Source: Chondrilla cf. caribensis (Eukaryota; Porifera; Demospongiae; Chondrillida; Chondrillidae). Taken from it: 64,000 bases of DNA. Below, one piece after another: positions 16,101 through 25,146 of this stretch (its first letter is position 1; each line of letters opens with the position of its first letter). A program made the position numbers and the translations under genes. The notes below the pieces were generated by a model that made no database searches, was not told the origin of the DNA, and saw only the letters and a list, made by a program, of their open reading frames with translations. Location: assembly GCA_964020155.1 (NCBI GenBank), contig OZ026561.1:1817047-1881046 (forward strand), read 5' to 3'.

Positions 16101-19100
16101 ACTGTGATAGTGGGTATGAACGTGTTGGGGACTTTGGTAGAATGTGTCAAGTTGGTGCTACCTGGACGGGAAGTACTCCTATGTGTGAAAGGAGTAAGTT
16201 CACTTCTGAATCAGTTATTAACTCTTTTAATTGTGAATGAATGTAGTAGCTTGTAAATTGGAGGTAATACATACAATTAAAAGATTTAATTATTTATCCG
16301 AACCATATTATGGAATTGCTACTGTCTATATCTTTATATGAAAATTACAGGACCAGGATCACCGATGTATTAATTATTTTGAATTACTGAATTATGGATT
16401 ATTGTATTGATATTTGTGATTATTTCCATTATGCAAATATTATGTAGACAACTGTCCTTGTCCATCCTCTCCTGCTAATGGATATGTAACTGGATGTTCT
16501 GCAACAAGTTTAGTTGGTTCTTATGTGTACTACTACTGTAACAGTGGATATCTCCTAACAAGTGGAGAAAGTCCGAGGAGATGTCTGCTTGGAGGGAACT
16601 GGACAGGAAGTGAACCACTTTGCGAGAAAGGTTGGTAAAGATTGTACCATCTGCTTTCAACAAGTAATGGTCATATTCAGGAACATTCCAATTATATGCC
16701 TAATATTTTCATTTACAATGACAGTGTTAATGAAATACTATATGAAAAGTTTTAAAAGCATCTGAAATACACCTAACTATGCAAATCTGTCTTAATTTTG
16801 TGTACGTACGTAAAGCCAAGCCTGGGTTATCTGCAATTGGTTTATCCACAGATGGGTTGTCCAGAAGCTAATTTTATCTGACCATTAAAATTTAATACAC
16901 TTCTTATAACAATATTACCGCCCAATGCATCTGAACCTGATAACGAATAATTGGAGATTTGTGAACACAGAAGACAAGACACAAAACCCCCTTTAAAACC
17001 AACTGCACTATTAATTTTGAAGTACTAAATATTCATCAGTTTATAAATTGTATTAGCTGTATGGAACCTGCAATTGTTATATCGAATGGACCTGCTTGCC
17101 TCTGACATACTGTACTTTATAATGTTATAATAAATTTTATATATGTATATAAATATTTATTACTGACAGTGTATGTTCTCAACTTGATATGATATCCTTG
17201 TAGATGTGTGTACCTGTCCATCTTCTCCACCCAATGGATTTGTCACTGTTTGCAATGGAACTGTTGGAGATACTGTTGAATACTCCTGTAGAAGTGGCTA
17301 CTATTTGGTAGGTGCTAACACTAGAACATGTCAATCTGGTGGTAACTGGACAGAGAGTGCTCCAAACTGTGAAAAAGGTACAGTAGAGTTATATTGAATG
17401 TTGGTATCCCCCCGGTTGTATGTATATTTCTGTATATAGTTGTAACCGTGCAGTATGGTATACCAGAGTATTTCCCATGACAATTTGCTTACATATTTTC
17501 CCTTTGAACTTGATGTTATTTATCACAATTAGTTGCAACTCCAGGTCTTCATTCTGCAATATACCCCATTTTTGTGAAATCTACAAAATAGAAGAATACA
17601 CTCCAAAGAAGACTCTATGGAGTGTATGGGGTATATATGTACTGTACATGTCTATTCAACATACACATACCATGATATTATTTTCAGGCATTTTATATTA
17701 TAGATAAATCATGTGTCTGTCCACCAAGTCCTTCAAATGGATCTGCCAGTTGTAAGGAGGGAGATGAAGTCAGTAGTGGTAGTAGAGTGACTTACAAGTG
17801 TCAAGATGGCTTCCACATGGTTGGCAGCAGTTCAGCATCATGTTATCCCAATGGATACTGGTCTGAAGCTATTCCTATTTGCGAAAAAGGTATATACTGT
17901 GCGATTGAATCCTAGCTTAGGTAACTGAACCCTCTATTGCATAAACGGCCCGAAATATACCATAAATAGTTACCGAGCGGTTTATACCGCGAGGTTATCT
18001 GTTTCCGTCGCATAGGGGTGCCCAGAGTTGGCGCCCACTCATTTGATTAGTTTCCGGGTTAAAAATTCTAAGATTTTGTCCCATTTGTGCTTTCTTTCGC
18101 CGAGAGTTTCAAAGTGCTCGTGAGAGAAATTCGATATTTGTCTATGCTGGTGTGAGCGGGCATCGGCGTGCTACGAAATAAAGTAACGAACGTTTGTACA
18201 GACAAGCTGGAGTTTGCGCAACGCGTAAGAAAAGGCAACTCACATTTCTTTCCTTCACGGTGGCACTTTTCTCGCTATGCGATTACCAGACCTCTTAAAA
18301 CGTGAACAAACAAGTTATCTAAAAATTTTGCGTAACGATTTTTGACTTCCCTTTCGGCGTAAGTAGGGTACGCCGTAACGTAGTTCGGGACCTAGAATTG
18401 GCCGGCCATGATGACGTCCATCTTGTCAGCCATTTGCAAATGGTATATGACGTCATGGCATGTGCTTGCGCGTGACTTTACGATGAGCAAAAAGCTTTAA
18501 AGACAGTTAATAGACTTTCTCAACCTCATTCCCAGACTCACTCTACCTACCAGCAAAGATTCTTTTTCCTATCGAAATAAAAATGGAAGCTGAAGTTGGC
18601 CTCCCTCCATAGCTACCACACTACTATATACAAGCGAGGTTCTCCAAACACGCAGCACGTATACCGTATACTACTGAAGAAATGATAATTTGTATCTGTA
18701 TCCTTTAGGTTGTGTGTGTCCACCTGCACCCAATTCTGGTAGTATCAATTGTACTGGACTGCTCCCTGCTGGAGCAATTGTGAGCTTGAAGTGTGATGAA
18801 GGATACACACTTGTCGGTAATTCTACTTTAACATGTGGTGAACAGGGTATTTGGTCAGTTTCAACAGCATCATGTCTGAAAGGTTTGTACAGTGAATGGT
18901 GCGTCAATTTTATGTAATTTAGTGAATTTAGTAAATTATGACTGATGTGGTGTGTCACATTTGTGTCTGAATTTGTGTACATTACTGGAAATCACATCAA
19001 ACATGTACTATGTACATGAACATAACATATACACAGTAAACAGCAAACTATTCTTTGTTTATGCTATTGAATTTTGTTTAGCTGTGCTAAAAATAAGCAT

Positions 19101-20949
19101 GCCCATGTACTTTGTATGTATAGTACACTATTTTACTAATATTACCTGACAAGAGTAAGGAAGAAACACAGGAATATCTTTCCCAAAATTTTCTGCAACT
19201 GGACCTTTATGGATGGGGGCTGCATGGGAATTAATTTGCTATAAGTGTATAACCAACATAATACCAATATTATGTACTTAGCATCCCATGTCCACTCATC
19301 CATTGGCATATTATGAGTCTTTGTTGCTTTTGCAGATCTTAACTGCAACTGCCCTCCTGCCCCTGTGAATGGTCTGATAACTAATTGCCCTGATTCACCC
19401 AAAATTGGCTTTGTGATTTCCTATCTGTGTACACAAGGGTACATTCTGCAAGGAAATAGTAGTAGAGAGTGTCTGCCAGGAGGAAACTGGACTGGAACCG
19501 ATCCCACTTGCTCGAGTAAGTTCACCAATGTAAGCTTTGTCTATGTTATACACGCAACAAAAATAAATGTTACTTGTCTGTTAATATGTTCACTTAAAGT
19601 TGGTATTATTGATAGTTACTGGAGAGCAGCATAATAACATCTCATTTCTATAATGAAGGTTATTTTTACACCTCCTGAAATCTATACATATATACATTTG
19701 AAAATTGCTTAATATGGCTGCAAAATGCAAAATGAAGTATAGCGAATCTGTATAAGATCCCCAATATACGTATGAGTGACGTCGGAATAGGAGTGACTGG
19801 GGCATCTTTGGACGCCCACTTTTTTGTACATCACCAGGATTTTTTTATCCACAGAGAACGTAATTACATAACCAAAACTGTACTATTTATATACTATATA
19901 ATGCCATTATTTGTCTCCTGGACAGTGCTGACAGAGAGAATAACTATCAAAACATTCAGATTTTCATTTAATCAACCTTCGTTCATAGAGCCGCCATTTT
20001 TTCTCGTAGTGAAAATTTCTTCAACGCCATTCCTACGTTATTTGACTTTGTGTGCAAAGACCTTTGGTTTGACAACCACAACTGCATCCAGCCTCAGACA
20101 ATAGTGTGGCCTATAGTGTGTGTTACTTAATCCCTAGGATACAACTGAGTCTTCAAATTTGCAAGTTTTAGAAAAATGTGCAAAAAGTTACAAACTCAGT
20201 CAGTTGTCAGTCATGTTCCCCTACGAAAATCATCAGGGACAGGTTTGGACTTTAGAACTGTTTTCAGTAAAGTCTTCATAGCTGGTAATGCTTAGGCTGA
20301 GGAAAGTTTTCGTAAAGGTGCACATAATGTTATTATGGTCAATAACACAAGAACATCTCCCACTATCATAATATTATGTTAAGCCACCCATGCACTTTAT
20401 ACTCCAACAAATAATTATTCATAATTATAGGACATTAACCAGTCTGAGAGAAGTATGTGTTATTTGTACCTACATATATTTTCTATATTATATCGTATAT
20501 AAATAGTTCACTATTATGCATAACTGCTGCATGTAACTATACCGTAACTACAATGTAAATAGTTGACTAATGACAATAAATATGTCCATTTTTTGCTTAT
20601 AGATTCCAATAAGGCAAGCCGAGTATCCAATTATTCTAGTGCTGGTCTGGATTTTTTCTATACCATATCCAGCTCGATCATGCTTTTGATTGTGGTTTGT
20701 GTGATAGTTGCTGTGGTCGTGTGTTTATTGAAGAGGAGGGTAAATAAGCATAAGAAGCTTGTAGAACCCACCATCACATTTTCAGCACTTCAGGAGGAAG
20801 ATGAGTCTCTCTTTGGTGATCGTACCTTGCGTATCGAAAACACCTATCAGGAAGTTCAAAGGTTTGACCTGACAGTGACAAATCCTTTGTTTTCATTGGA
20901 AGAAGAGGGAAATGATGATGCAATCAAATTTGATGAAACTTCCATATAA
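1..20949 (+). CDS. Gene A (5' end outside window): giant CCP/sushi transmembrane receptor
   Basis: Join of 47 exons: 1-122, 964-1143, 1278-1463, then modules as listed individually, to 20603-20949. It encodes 46 CCP modules followed by a single-pass membrane segment and a cytoplasmic tail of about 72 residues (2,881 residues visible). All junctions are phase 1 and all complete CCP exons are multiples of three, with no in-frame stop, so the gene looks intact. CCP proteins of this type are cell-surface adhesion, recognition or complement-regulator-like proteins; the ligand is unknown. The order of modules and introns matches gene B from B exon 23 to its end. The signal peptide and earlier units lie upstream of the window. 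No AATAAA lies close after the stop; the first I see is 21488-21493. Confidence 0.88.
964..1143 (+). CDS. Gene A exon 2: CCP M7, unit U2
   Basis: Starts [16 protein letters not shown] and NWT sequons. The acceptor reads GAAG after a pyrimidine-rich stretch; donor GTGTGA is weak. Both features are shared with the counterpart 43867-44046. Confidence 0.88.
1278..1463 (+). CDS. Gene A exon 3: CCP M8, unit U2
   Basis: Starts [14 protein letters not shown]; the usual APTNG is AQING, a variant found elsewhere only in 44181-44366, which marks the two as positional counterparts. Confidence 0.92.
1959..2144 (+). CDS. Gene A exon 4: CCP M1, unit U3
   Basis: Starts [14 protein letters not shown]; middle strand reads [23 protein letters not shown] sequon. 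Ends SCVYG split at G|GT. Confidence 0.92.
2211..2387 (+). CDS. Gene A exon 5: CCP M2, unit U3
   Basis: Starts [12 protein letters not shown]. Fourteen of about 59 residues are Tyr. Preceded by a 66-nt intron ending CCACCAG. Ends APTCLEG. Confidence 0.92.
2476..2655 (+). CDS. Gene A exon 6: CCP M3, unit U3
   Basis: Starts [18 protein letters not shown]; middle [18 protein letters not shown]. Ends CKK with the split codon A|TT (Ile) typical of the M3-M4 junction; donor GTAAGT. Confidence 0.92.
2892..3077 (+). CDS. Gene A exon 7: CCP M4, unit U3
   Basis: Starts [17 protein letters not shown]. The Pro normally two before the last Cys is Ala (TAATC). The last base before the intron is C, so the next codon becomes C|AC (His) rather than T|AC (Tyr). 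Confidence 0.9.
3166..3185 (+). pseudogene. Relic of an M5 exon start in the M4-M5 intron
   Basis: After an AG, the text closely matches the first bases of an M5 exon (acatgcagttgtcca) and then degenerates, 25 nt before the real acceptor. The same relic is at 46064-46083. Confidence 0.5.
3211..3390 (+). CDS. Gene A exon 8: CCP M5, unit U3
   Basis: Starts [17 protein letters not shown]; acceptor TTTGCAG. An exon-like relic lies just upstream at 3166-3185. Ends CLR, donor GTGAGA. Confidence 0.9.
3456..3638 (+). CDS. Gene A exon 9: CCP M6, unit U3
   Basis: Starts [17 protein letters not shown]; ends EPFCERG where most M6 copies have EPVCEKG. Donor GTTAGT here, whereas the gene B counterpart (46354-46536) has GC. 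Confidence 0.9.
3723..3786. repeat. GT microsatellite
   Basis: Interrupted GT/GC/TGTA tract in the U3 M6-M7 intron of gene A; largely absent at the same place in gene B (about 46625), which has an AT run slightly further on instead. Confidence 0.85.
4146..4325 (+). CDS. Gene A exon 10: CCP M7, unit U3
   Basis: Starts DVCTCPSNPVNGY; NVT sequon; middle strand [15 protein letters not shown]. Ends TCEAG. Counterpart 47085-47264. Confidence 0.92.
4403..4588 (+). CDS. Gene A exon 11: CCP M8, unit U3
   Basis: Starts [17 protein letters not shown] with two overlapping sequon sites (NGS, NCS); ends ICVEG. Acceptor ATCTCAG. Confidence 0.92.
4751..4936 (+). CDS. Gene A exon 12: CCP M1, unit U4
   Basis: Starts [14 protein letters not shown] (Arg replaces the usual Pro) and reads [19 protein letters not shown]; the gene B counterpart 47688-47873 keeps Pro. 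Confidence 0.91.
5027..5203 (+). CDS. Gene A exon 13: CCP M2, unit U4
   Basis: Starts [16 protein letters not shown], then [14 protein letters not shown]. Ends APICLKG. Confidence 0.92.
5426..5605 (+). CDS. Gene A exon 14: CCP M3, unit U4
   Basis: Starts [18 protein letters not shown]; the common CNSGY is CNKGY. Donor GTAAGT. Confidence 0.92.
5998..6183 (+). CDS. Gene A exon 15: CCP M4, unit U4
   Basis: Starts [17 protein letters not shown]; middle [18 protein letters not shown]. Follows a 392-nt intron. Ends TCKK with T|AC (Tyr). Confidence 0.92.
6740..6919 (+). CDS. Gene A exon 16: CCP M5, unit U4
   Basis: Starts [29 protein letters not shown] replaces the [12 protein letters not shown] of other M5 copies. 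No NWT sequon (GGSWSG). Confidence 0.92.
6998..7180 (+). CDS. Gene A exon 17: CCP M6, unit U4
   Basis: Starts [17 protein letters not shown]; reads [14 protein letters not shown]. Preceded by a 78-nt intron. Confidence 0.92.
7591..7770 (+). CDS. Gene A exon 18: CCP M7, unit U4
   Basis: Starts [29 protein letters not shown] with Leu for the usual Ser, shared with 50503-50682. Confidence 0.92.
7881..8066 (+). CDS. Gene A exon 19: CCP M8, unit U4
   Basis: Starts [17 protein letters not shown]; reads [18 protein letters not shown]; ends SPSCEKG. Confidence 0.92.
8399..8584 (+). CDS. Gene A exon 20: CCP M1, unit U5
   Basis: Starts [33 protein letters not shown]; acceptor ATGCAG. Confidence 0.92.
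8652..8828 (+). CDS. Gene A exon 21: CCP M2, unit U5
   Basis: Starts [27 protein letters not shown] replaces the [15 protein letters not shown] of unit U3. Ends APACLEG. Confidence 0.92.
8913..9092 (+). CDS. Gene A exon 22: CCP M3, unit U5
   Basis: Starts G|GG then [27 protein letters not shown]. The following M3-M4 intron is only 71 nt, the shortest of its class in gene A. Confidence 0.92.
9164..9349 (+). CDS. Gene A exon 23: CCP M4, unit U5
   Basis: Starts [17 protein letters not shown] then NQSHLAG where other copies have NGSHLAG. Ends TCLK; donor GTGAGT. Confidence 0.92.
9462..9641 (+). CDS. Gene A exon 24: CCP M5, unit U5
   Basis: Starts [37 protein letters not shown]. Acceptor TTGTAG. 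Confidence 0.92.
9707..9889 (+). CDS. Gene A exon 25: CCP M6, unit U5
   Basis: Starts [30 protein letters not shown]. Donor GTGTGTGTA: the splice site sits in a short GT run. Confidence 0.92.
10214..10393 (+). CDS. Gene A exon 26: CCP M7, unit U5
   Basis: Starts [35 protein letters not shown]. Ends TCEKG. Confidence 0.92.
10647..10832 (+). CDS. Gene A exon 27: CCP M8, unit U5
   Basis: Starts [33 protein letters not shown]. Acceptor ATCACAG. Confidence 0.92.
11225..11410 (+). CDS. Gene A exon 28: CCP M1, unit U6
   Basis: Starts [33 protein letters not shown] with Phe in the loop, shared with 54140-54325. Confidence 0.92.
11486..11662 (+). CDS. Gene A exon 29: CCP M2, unit U6
   Basis: Starts [12 protein letters not shown]; ends SASTCLEG, with Ser replacing the conserved Pro before the last Cys. 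Donor GTGACT. Confidence 0.91.
11780..11959 (+). CDS. Gene A exon 30: CCP M3, unit U6
   Basis: Starts [37 protein letters not shown]. Donor GTGAGT, intact here but altered in 54689-54868. Confidence 0.92.
12218..12403 (+). CDS. Gene A exon 31: CCP M4, unit U6
   Basis: Starts [17 protein letters not shown] then [16 protein letters not shown]. Ends TCRK with T|AC (Tyr). Confidence 0.92.
12651..12830 (+). CDS. Gene A exon 32: CCP M5, unit U6
   Basis: Starts [31 protein letters not shown]. This subtype, with Phe after CPP and the GKANYGN loop, is also the one in the truncated exon at 63904. Confidence 0.92.
12906..13088 (+). CDS. Gene A exon 33: CCP M6, unit U6
   Basis: Starts [30 protein letters not shown]. 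The donor is the first GT of a roughly 75-nt GT tract. Confidence 0.91.
13089..13163. repeat. GT microsatellite starting at a splice donor
   Basis: Uninterrupted GT run beginning with the donor dinucleotide of exon 33; the GT-rich sequence continues less purely to about 13335. Confidence 0.95.
13882..14061 (+). CDS. Gene A exon 34: CCP M7, unit U6
   Basis: Starts [31 protein letters not shown]; ends TARASICQKG (Ser for the usual Pro). Acceptor TTTCCAG. Confidence 0.92.
14142..14327 (+). CDS. Gene A exon 35: CCP M8, unit U6
   Basis: Starts [29 protein letters not shown]; ends [12 protein letters not shown]. Confidence 0.92.
14687..14869 (+). CDS. Gene A exon 36: CCP M1-like, unit U7
   Basis: Starts [29 protein letters not shown]; one codon shorter than regular M1. 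Ends CVDG. Confidence 0.91.
14974..15147 (+). CDS. Gene A exon 37: CCP M2-like, unit U7
   Basis: Starts [34 protein letters not shown]; ends PPTCVGG. Resembles the U0 M2 module of gene B (31469-31642). Confidence 0.91.
15214..15393 (+). CDS. Gene A exon 38: CCP M3-like, unit U7
   Basis: Starts [33 protein letters not shown]. Ends APRCEKG and splices G|TT, not A|TT. Confidence 0.91.
15485..15670 (+). CDS. Gene A exon 39: CCP M4-like, unit U7
   Basis: Starts [17 protein letters not shown]; central part close to regular M4. Ends TASMCLRG. Confidence 0.91.
15733..15912 (+). CDS. Gene A exon 40: extra CCP MX, unit U7
   Basis: Starts [36 protein letters not shown]. It has no equivalent in units U1-U6 but pairs with 34689-34865 in U0. 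Confidence 0.91.
16014..16193 (+). CDS. Gene A exon 41: CCP M5-like, unit U7
   Basis: Starts [35 protein letters not shown] is replaced by ATWTG. Ends MCER, A|AC split. Confidence 0.91.
16448..16630 (+). CDS. Gene A exon 42: CCP M6-like, unit U7
   Basis: Starts [17 protein letters not shown]; second half is close to regular M6 ([20 protein letters not shown]). Confidence 0.92.
17204..17377 (+). CDS. Gene A exon 43: CCP M7-like, unit U7
   Basis: Starts [17 protein letters not shown]; two codons shorter than regular M7 ([12 protein letters not shown]). Ends NCEKG. Confidence 0.92.
17704..17889 (+). CDS. Gene A exon 44: CCP M8-like, unit U7
   Basis: Starts [35 protein letters not shown]; ends PICEKG. 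The following intron carries a gene-A-specific insertion. Confidence 0.91.
17926..18640. other. Insertion in gene A intron, absent in gene B
   Basis: Flanks align with 60560-60780 but this block of about 0.7 kb does not. It is richer in CpG than its surroundings and has two TGACGTC boxes (18412, 18448). I see no terminal repeat or coding domain; probably a mobile-element remnant. Confidence 0.55.
18709..18882 (+). CDS. Gene A exon 45: membrane-proximal CCP MP1
   Basis: Starts [47 protein letters not shown] lacks the usual Pro before the final Cys. Six Cys retained. Confidence 0.91.
19336..19515 (+). CDS. Gene A exon 46: membrane-proximal CCP MP2
   Basis: Starts [35 protein letters not shown]; ends PTCS. 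Donor GTAAGT. Gene B has one additional His after DLN. Confidence 0.91.
19770..20140. other. Block in the last intron of gene A not matching gene B
   Basis: Sequence before about 19770 and after about 20140 aligns with gene B (near 61840 and 62050), but the middle is unrelated in the two genes. It contains TGACGTCG at 19777. Nothing recognisable is encoded. Confidence 0.5.
20603..20949 (+). CDS. Gene A exon 47: stalk, transmembrane helix and cytoplasmic tail
   Basis: Short Ser-rich stalk, then the hydrophobic segment [20 protein letters not shown], then a stop-transfer KRRVNKHKK and an acidic tail ending in TAA. The tail has ENTYQEV (possible phosphotyrosine site), VTNPLF (NPxF, a PTB/endocytic-type motif) and a conserved end IKFDETS. 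No ITAM pair or catalytic domain is visible, so signalling, if any, needs partners. Confidence 0.9.
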
Positions 20950-21825
20950 ACTTATTAATCAAGATAACTTCTGCCCAGTCGGTTTGATAATTTAGTAGTG
21001 ATAAGTAGTGCCAAACAGTAGTTCCACAATTAGAGAATCTGACAGATTTAGTGTGCTTTGTAGAATTTTATTGGAATATATAATGTTACAGTAGTTCTGA
21101 TTTGAAATAATTGCTATTTCTACTAATGCATTACACACTACCGGTTGCCCTTGATCTACCCCTCCTGCTTATACCGATTGATTTATTACTGTACAAATCG
21201 AAAGTATTAGAATGGATATCAGAGTAGGCTCAAAAGGTATTGGCACCTGAACCAGATGTGTATCATGGTATATTATAATTTTGTTGTTTTCGTATCTAAA
21301 GACAAATATGATTAGTAAACATTAGGACTAAGTCTTACTGATGTAGCCATTTACATGCAGTTTGTCCATGCTCCAATATCTTGTGAATTGCCTGTCAAAA
21401 CTTCGGCTATCAAAGTCTGTAATAATTACTTTTAATTTTCCAAGATTACAAGAAAAATTCAAACTGGTACTACATATTTTATTGCACAATAAATAATAAG
21501 CAAAATGACTTACGGCTATTGTGAGTGATCACTACGCAGGGAAAAAGTAAATCATGGAAACACTATCAAAGTGTATTTTGAGTAACTGCAATAAGGAATT
21601 AGTTAATGACGCATCTGTCAGTTGGAAAATTATCTCATTATATTTTGTTGAAATAGTTTGGGGTCGCAACGTAAAATTTGATGTCATTGGATCTTGCTGA
21701 AAATTGCAAGACATATGCAACTCAAATCAGAGAATCTAATGGTGACCATTCAACATTTATAATTATTTTCTGACAAAGGTGTGACAGGTTTGTTGATAGT
21801 TTAATATATACAACAACCTTAAAGG
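20950..21825. other. 3' flank of gene A, homologous to the gene B flank
   Basis: Aligns with about 62815-63700. Likely contains the 3' UTR; first AATAAA at 21488-21493. The homology stops near 21825. Confidence 0.6.
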
Positions 21826-23009
21826 GACACTGAATCGAAAAAAATAACTTAGGCTTAAATTAAAGAGTATTACTTAAAAGCACTCCACGAGCAGTTAGAG
21901 CGTTCGATTCGATACCGTTCGATAGTTACAGCTCGTTGAAATGTGCTTTTGGAAGACATTTTTCACAATATCCGCCATTTGCGTGTGACGTCACGGCGTC
22001 TAATTCTGAGGTAATCCGCTGTTTATAATACAAACAGTCACTTTAAATGAGCTATAAAAAGCCACTACCGAGTCACTTAAAGACATCTGTCTGTGTTATA
22101 TCGATAATTTAGACCTTTTATAGTGTGCTGGGATGCCTTACTGTATGTCACGTTCCTACAGTAATTGAGGAAAAGATTAGCACTTAGATTAGCTTCTCTT
22201 AAAGTATCTATAAAGAATACTATAGCACTTTAAAGAAAATAGTTGGCCAAATTATGTCTGGAACACCAGTTATCGATAGATATTCTTCCAAATGTGATTC
22301 AAAATGATATACCTCAGTATTGAGTTGCACATCTGAGGGAAAACAAATCATACCGTTAGCTATACGTTGCTATAAGTAGTGGAGGTAGGGTTAGGAATAC
22401 ACAAAGATATTTCTAGTTCTCAAACCAATATATCACCATGGCCTACATAAGTTTAATCTGGTACCCTACCTCCCTAAAGACGATATTAATTACATATAAA
22501 TCTGGATTTAGTATGTAGTTGTGTGAGAATATTGAGACAATTATTCAATGTACAATGGTATATCACAATTACATAATCTTATTTACTGAGCAAACACTAA
22601 ATTGTCACATACAATGATGAAATAAAAAAGAAATGTTAATCTTAGTGTTTCTTAAAACTGTTTAGTCTTGAATCCTGTATACTGTTCCCACTCTCTTCTG
22701 GGAAGGTATATGTGGAATCACAGTTATACTGGAAGATAAAATTCTTTGTCTAACTGAACTGCCAAGTCTGCTGTCAATCCACCAATTCAATTGTCTGTAA
22801 GCAGCCAATCTGACAGTAAGCTGCTAGGTGGGCTCCGTATAAACGTCAAAGCGCACGACAGACATGGCAACTAGGGCAATTCTTAATACTTCCTTGTCGA
22901 AACAGATCCTTTCAAATCTTAGATACGTGTTGATAGAGAGGTTGGGTTAACCCATACTGTCCGTTGCTTTGCCTATGTCTACACAAGAGATCGCTTTACC
23001 TTGCGTTAG

Positions 23010-23366
23010 TTATCGAGGTACATTTCCCGCACAAACACCAACAATTGTGATCGATCCTGTCTTCCTTACGATCCCTATTCCCTTCATAATCCTGTTCTTC
23101 ATCGTTTCCCATCCTTTCATGGAGATTCTCCGACTTTTCTGTGATTCCGAACGGTTCGAAAATGTACAGATCGATAGCCTGCGCCGTACTTTGCAAATAC
23201 AGGAAGACGCCAGTGACGTCACCAATATGGCTGCCGCACCCGCGGTTTTGACCACTATTTTGTAGAATTCCTCGTAAACGGTAACGATTTGAACGCTTTT
23301 ACTCCGTAAAGAGCTGTTTTCAATAGTATCTATGGGATCAGGTCCATTAGCTGGACCAGCGGCCAT
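23010..23366 (-). other. Unrecognised 118-codon open frame inside the insertion
   Basis: Opens MAAGPANGPDPIDTIENSSL and has a weakly hydrophobic middle (AGAAAILVTSLASS). The start lies in one arm of the 23333-23449 palindrome. Overlapping open frames exist on the other strand, so coding is unproven; it could be a first exon carried by an element. Confidence 0.2.
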
Positions 23367-23449
23367 ATGCTGAGGATGACAAATTGTGACGCCGCAAGAG
23401 TGATGATGTCATTTGATCGCTGGTCCGGCTAATGGACTTGATCCCAACA
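23333..23449. mobile_element. Short palindromic element (MITE-like)
   Basis: Arms of about 30 nt with core GGTCCATTAGCTGGACCAGC (left) and the near-complement on the right, separated by about 50 nt. Foldback shape fits a miniature inverted-repeat element or terminus. Confidence 0.5.
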
Positions 23450-23554
23450 TCTACTACAACACTACTACGTAATATTAATTAAATGCTTATGTTAACAACG
23501 TACAACCTCAATTGCATGAATATAGCCACTTCTTACAACCTGATATCAACTTGA

Positions 23555-23911
<357 letters not shown>

Positions 23912-23913
<2 letters not shown>

Positions 23914-24599
23914 CTTGGACACATGTTTGTGAATACTTGATGCAAGTATATACAATCACTGGTATTCATTGGTAACCATTCAAAGTATTTCAAAGATTGC
24001 ATTTTGAAGCCTGCACAATGTTGATGCAGATCCCATTTTTTCAAGCCTGAATTGTTATTTCCAAAATAGCCACATTTGTATCTACACCTTTAAAGACAAT
24101 AATAGTAGCACATCAAAACCTTGAGTACTGCATTTATAGAGTGCATGAGAACATCCTATACTCCTCTCTTGTGTGTTACATATACGCGCTGACCATAAGG
24201 GCTGATTGCTACTATTGCCATGCATGCCAAGCATGTGGGTGTCCATGCAGGAGGTGTGTGTGGAGGATGAATGCTAAAGCAAGGCAAATATTCATGTCCT
24301 GGTCGCCAAGAGGAGTCTGTTGTGTTGTGTACTCAGTTGGTGAGGTGTCAGTTTGCATAGTCAATCACAAAGATGATCGAATTTTCAACAGGTTTATACA
24401 GAACTCAAATAATACTAATACAACATGATTGAGTCTTGAAGCTGAGTCAACAGATCCAATATGGCTTCCCTTATTCCGTGACATCTGTATACATATGTTA
24501 CACTGTATATTGAAAATGACACTATTTTCATCCATTACTGCATTCCAAGTACACATGTGATGGTCTCCATCATGTAGGCTTCAATTCCATCTTTCACTC
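23912..24599. other. Intergenic, with first copy of a dispersed repeat
   Basis: 24205-24375 carries a segment reappearing at 25189-25294 plus 25657-25752 (same strand) and at about 26986-27170 (opposite strand). No gene is seen in the remainder. Confidence 0.6.
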
Positions 24600-24624
24600 G
24601 ATTTTATGTGGTCACACGTGAGTG

Positions 24625-24882
24625 CTGATGTTAGTGGTATACCTCACACAAGCAAACCTATGCTACCTTACCATAACCATGGGAGAGTGCTATTGTATCT
24701 TGTGCATTTGGTGTACAGTCTGGGCTATGTACATTAATCTCAGAACACGTGATCATGTAGTCTCTGAGAATGGAATTCGCACTTCATTTCTACTCGAAGA
24801 GCAATTGGCAACAGGTGTGCCCAGCTCCTCATCAATCCCTTTCACACTTGTAGAACACAACATCTCAGCTATCCTTCTATAG
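24625..24882 (+). other. Open frame in left arm, mirrored at 28030-28290
   Basis: About 86 codons beginning MLMLVVYLTQANLCYL; the mirror copy on the other arm keeps the same frame with few changes. The arms are too similar for this to prove selection. No domain recognised. Confidence 0.2.
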
Positions 24883-24924
24883 ACCTGTTTGATGAGCAGT
24901 TACGTATAGCTCTTTGATCCGAAA

Positions 24925-25146
24925 GATGCTAGGATCCCAGGTGTACAGTGGGATGATGACAATAACTGTAGCTCCATGCACTATAATCCCCCTCAGTCTT
25001 GTGCTATGGTAAACCTTCAAAGACAGGTTAATGGTCCATATCAACGGTTTTCATACCTCAAGTACCACATTCAAGACTCAAAGGACATCCTAGTGCCAGC
25101 CTACACAGTTTGTTATTCACTCCTCCTCTGTGGTCACGTACACACC
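24925..25146 (+). other. Second open frame in left arm, mirrored in right arm
   Basis: Frame reads PGVQWDDDNNCSSMHYNPPQ onward to VPAYTVCYSLLLC; mirror copy at about 27770-27980 on the minus strand. Could be debris of an element protein; unrecognised. Confidence 0.25.

Larger units (their letters stand above)
1..17889 (+). repeat. Eight-module higher-order CCP repeat, gene A
   Basis: Units, first to last exon: end of U2 1-1463; U3 1959-4588; U4 4751-8066; U5 8399-10832; U6 11225-14327; U7 14687-17889. Exon lengths cycle 186-177-180-186-180-183-180-186 in U3-U6. U7 has nine modules (183-174-180-186-180-180-183-174-186). Each unit matches the same-numbered unit of gene B in genomic length (for example U5 is 2,434 bp here and 2,442 bp there) better than it matches its neighbours. 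Confidence 0.93.
21826..23455. mobile_element. 1.6-kb insertion downstream of gene A
   Basis: The 3' flanks of A and B align on both sides (21825/23456 against 63700/63781), but this block is missing after gene B. It has TGACGTCA at 21986 and 23214, and ends in the palindrome at 23333-23449. The transposon type is not recognised; a composite of small elements is possible. Confidence 0.5.

Noticed and set aside
22859..22950. Short frame starting ATGGCAACTAGGGCAATTCT
   Set aside because: Only 28 codons, no donor of good quality and no homologue recognised.
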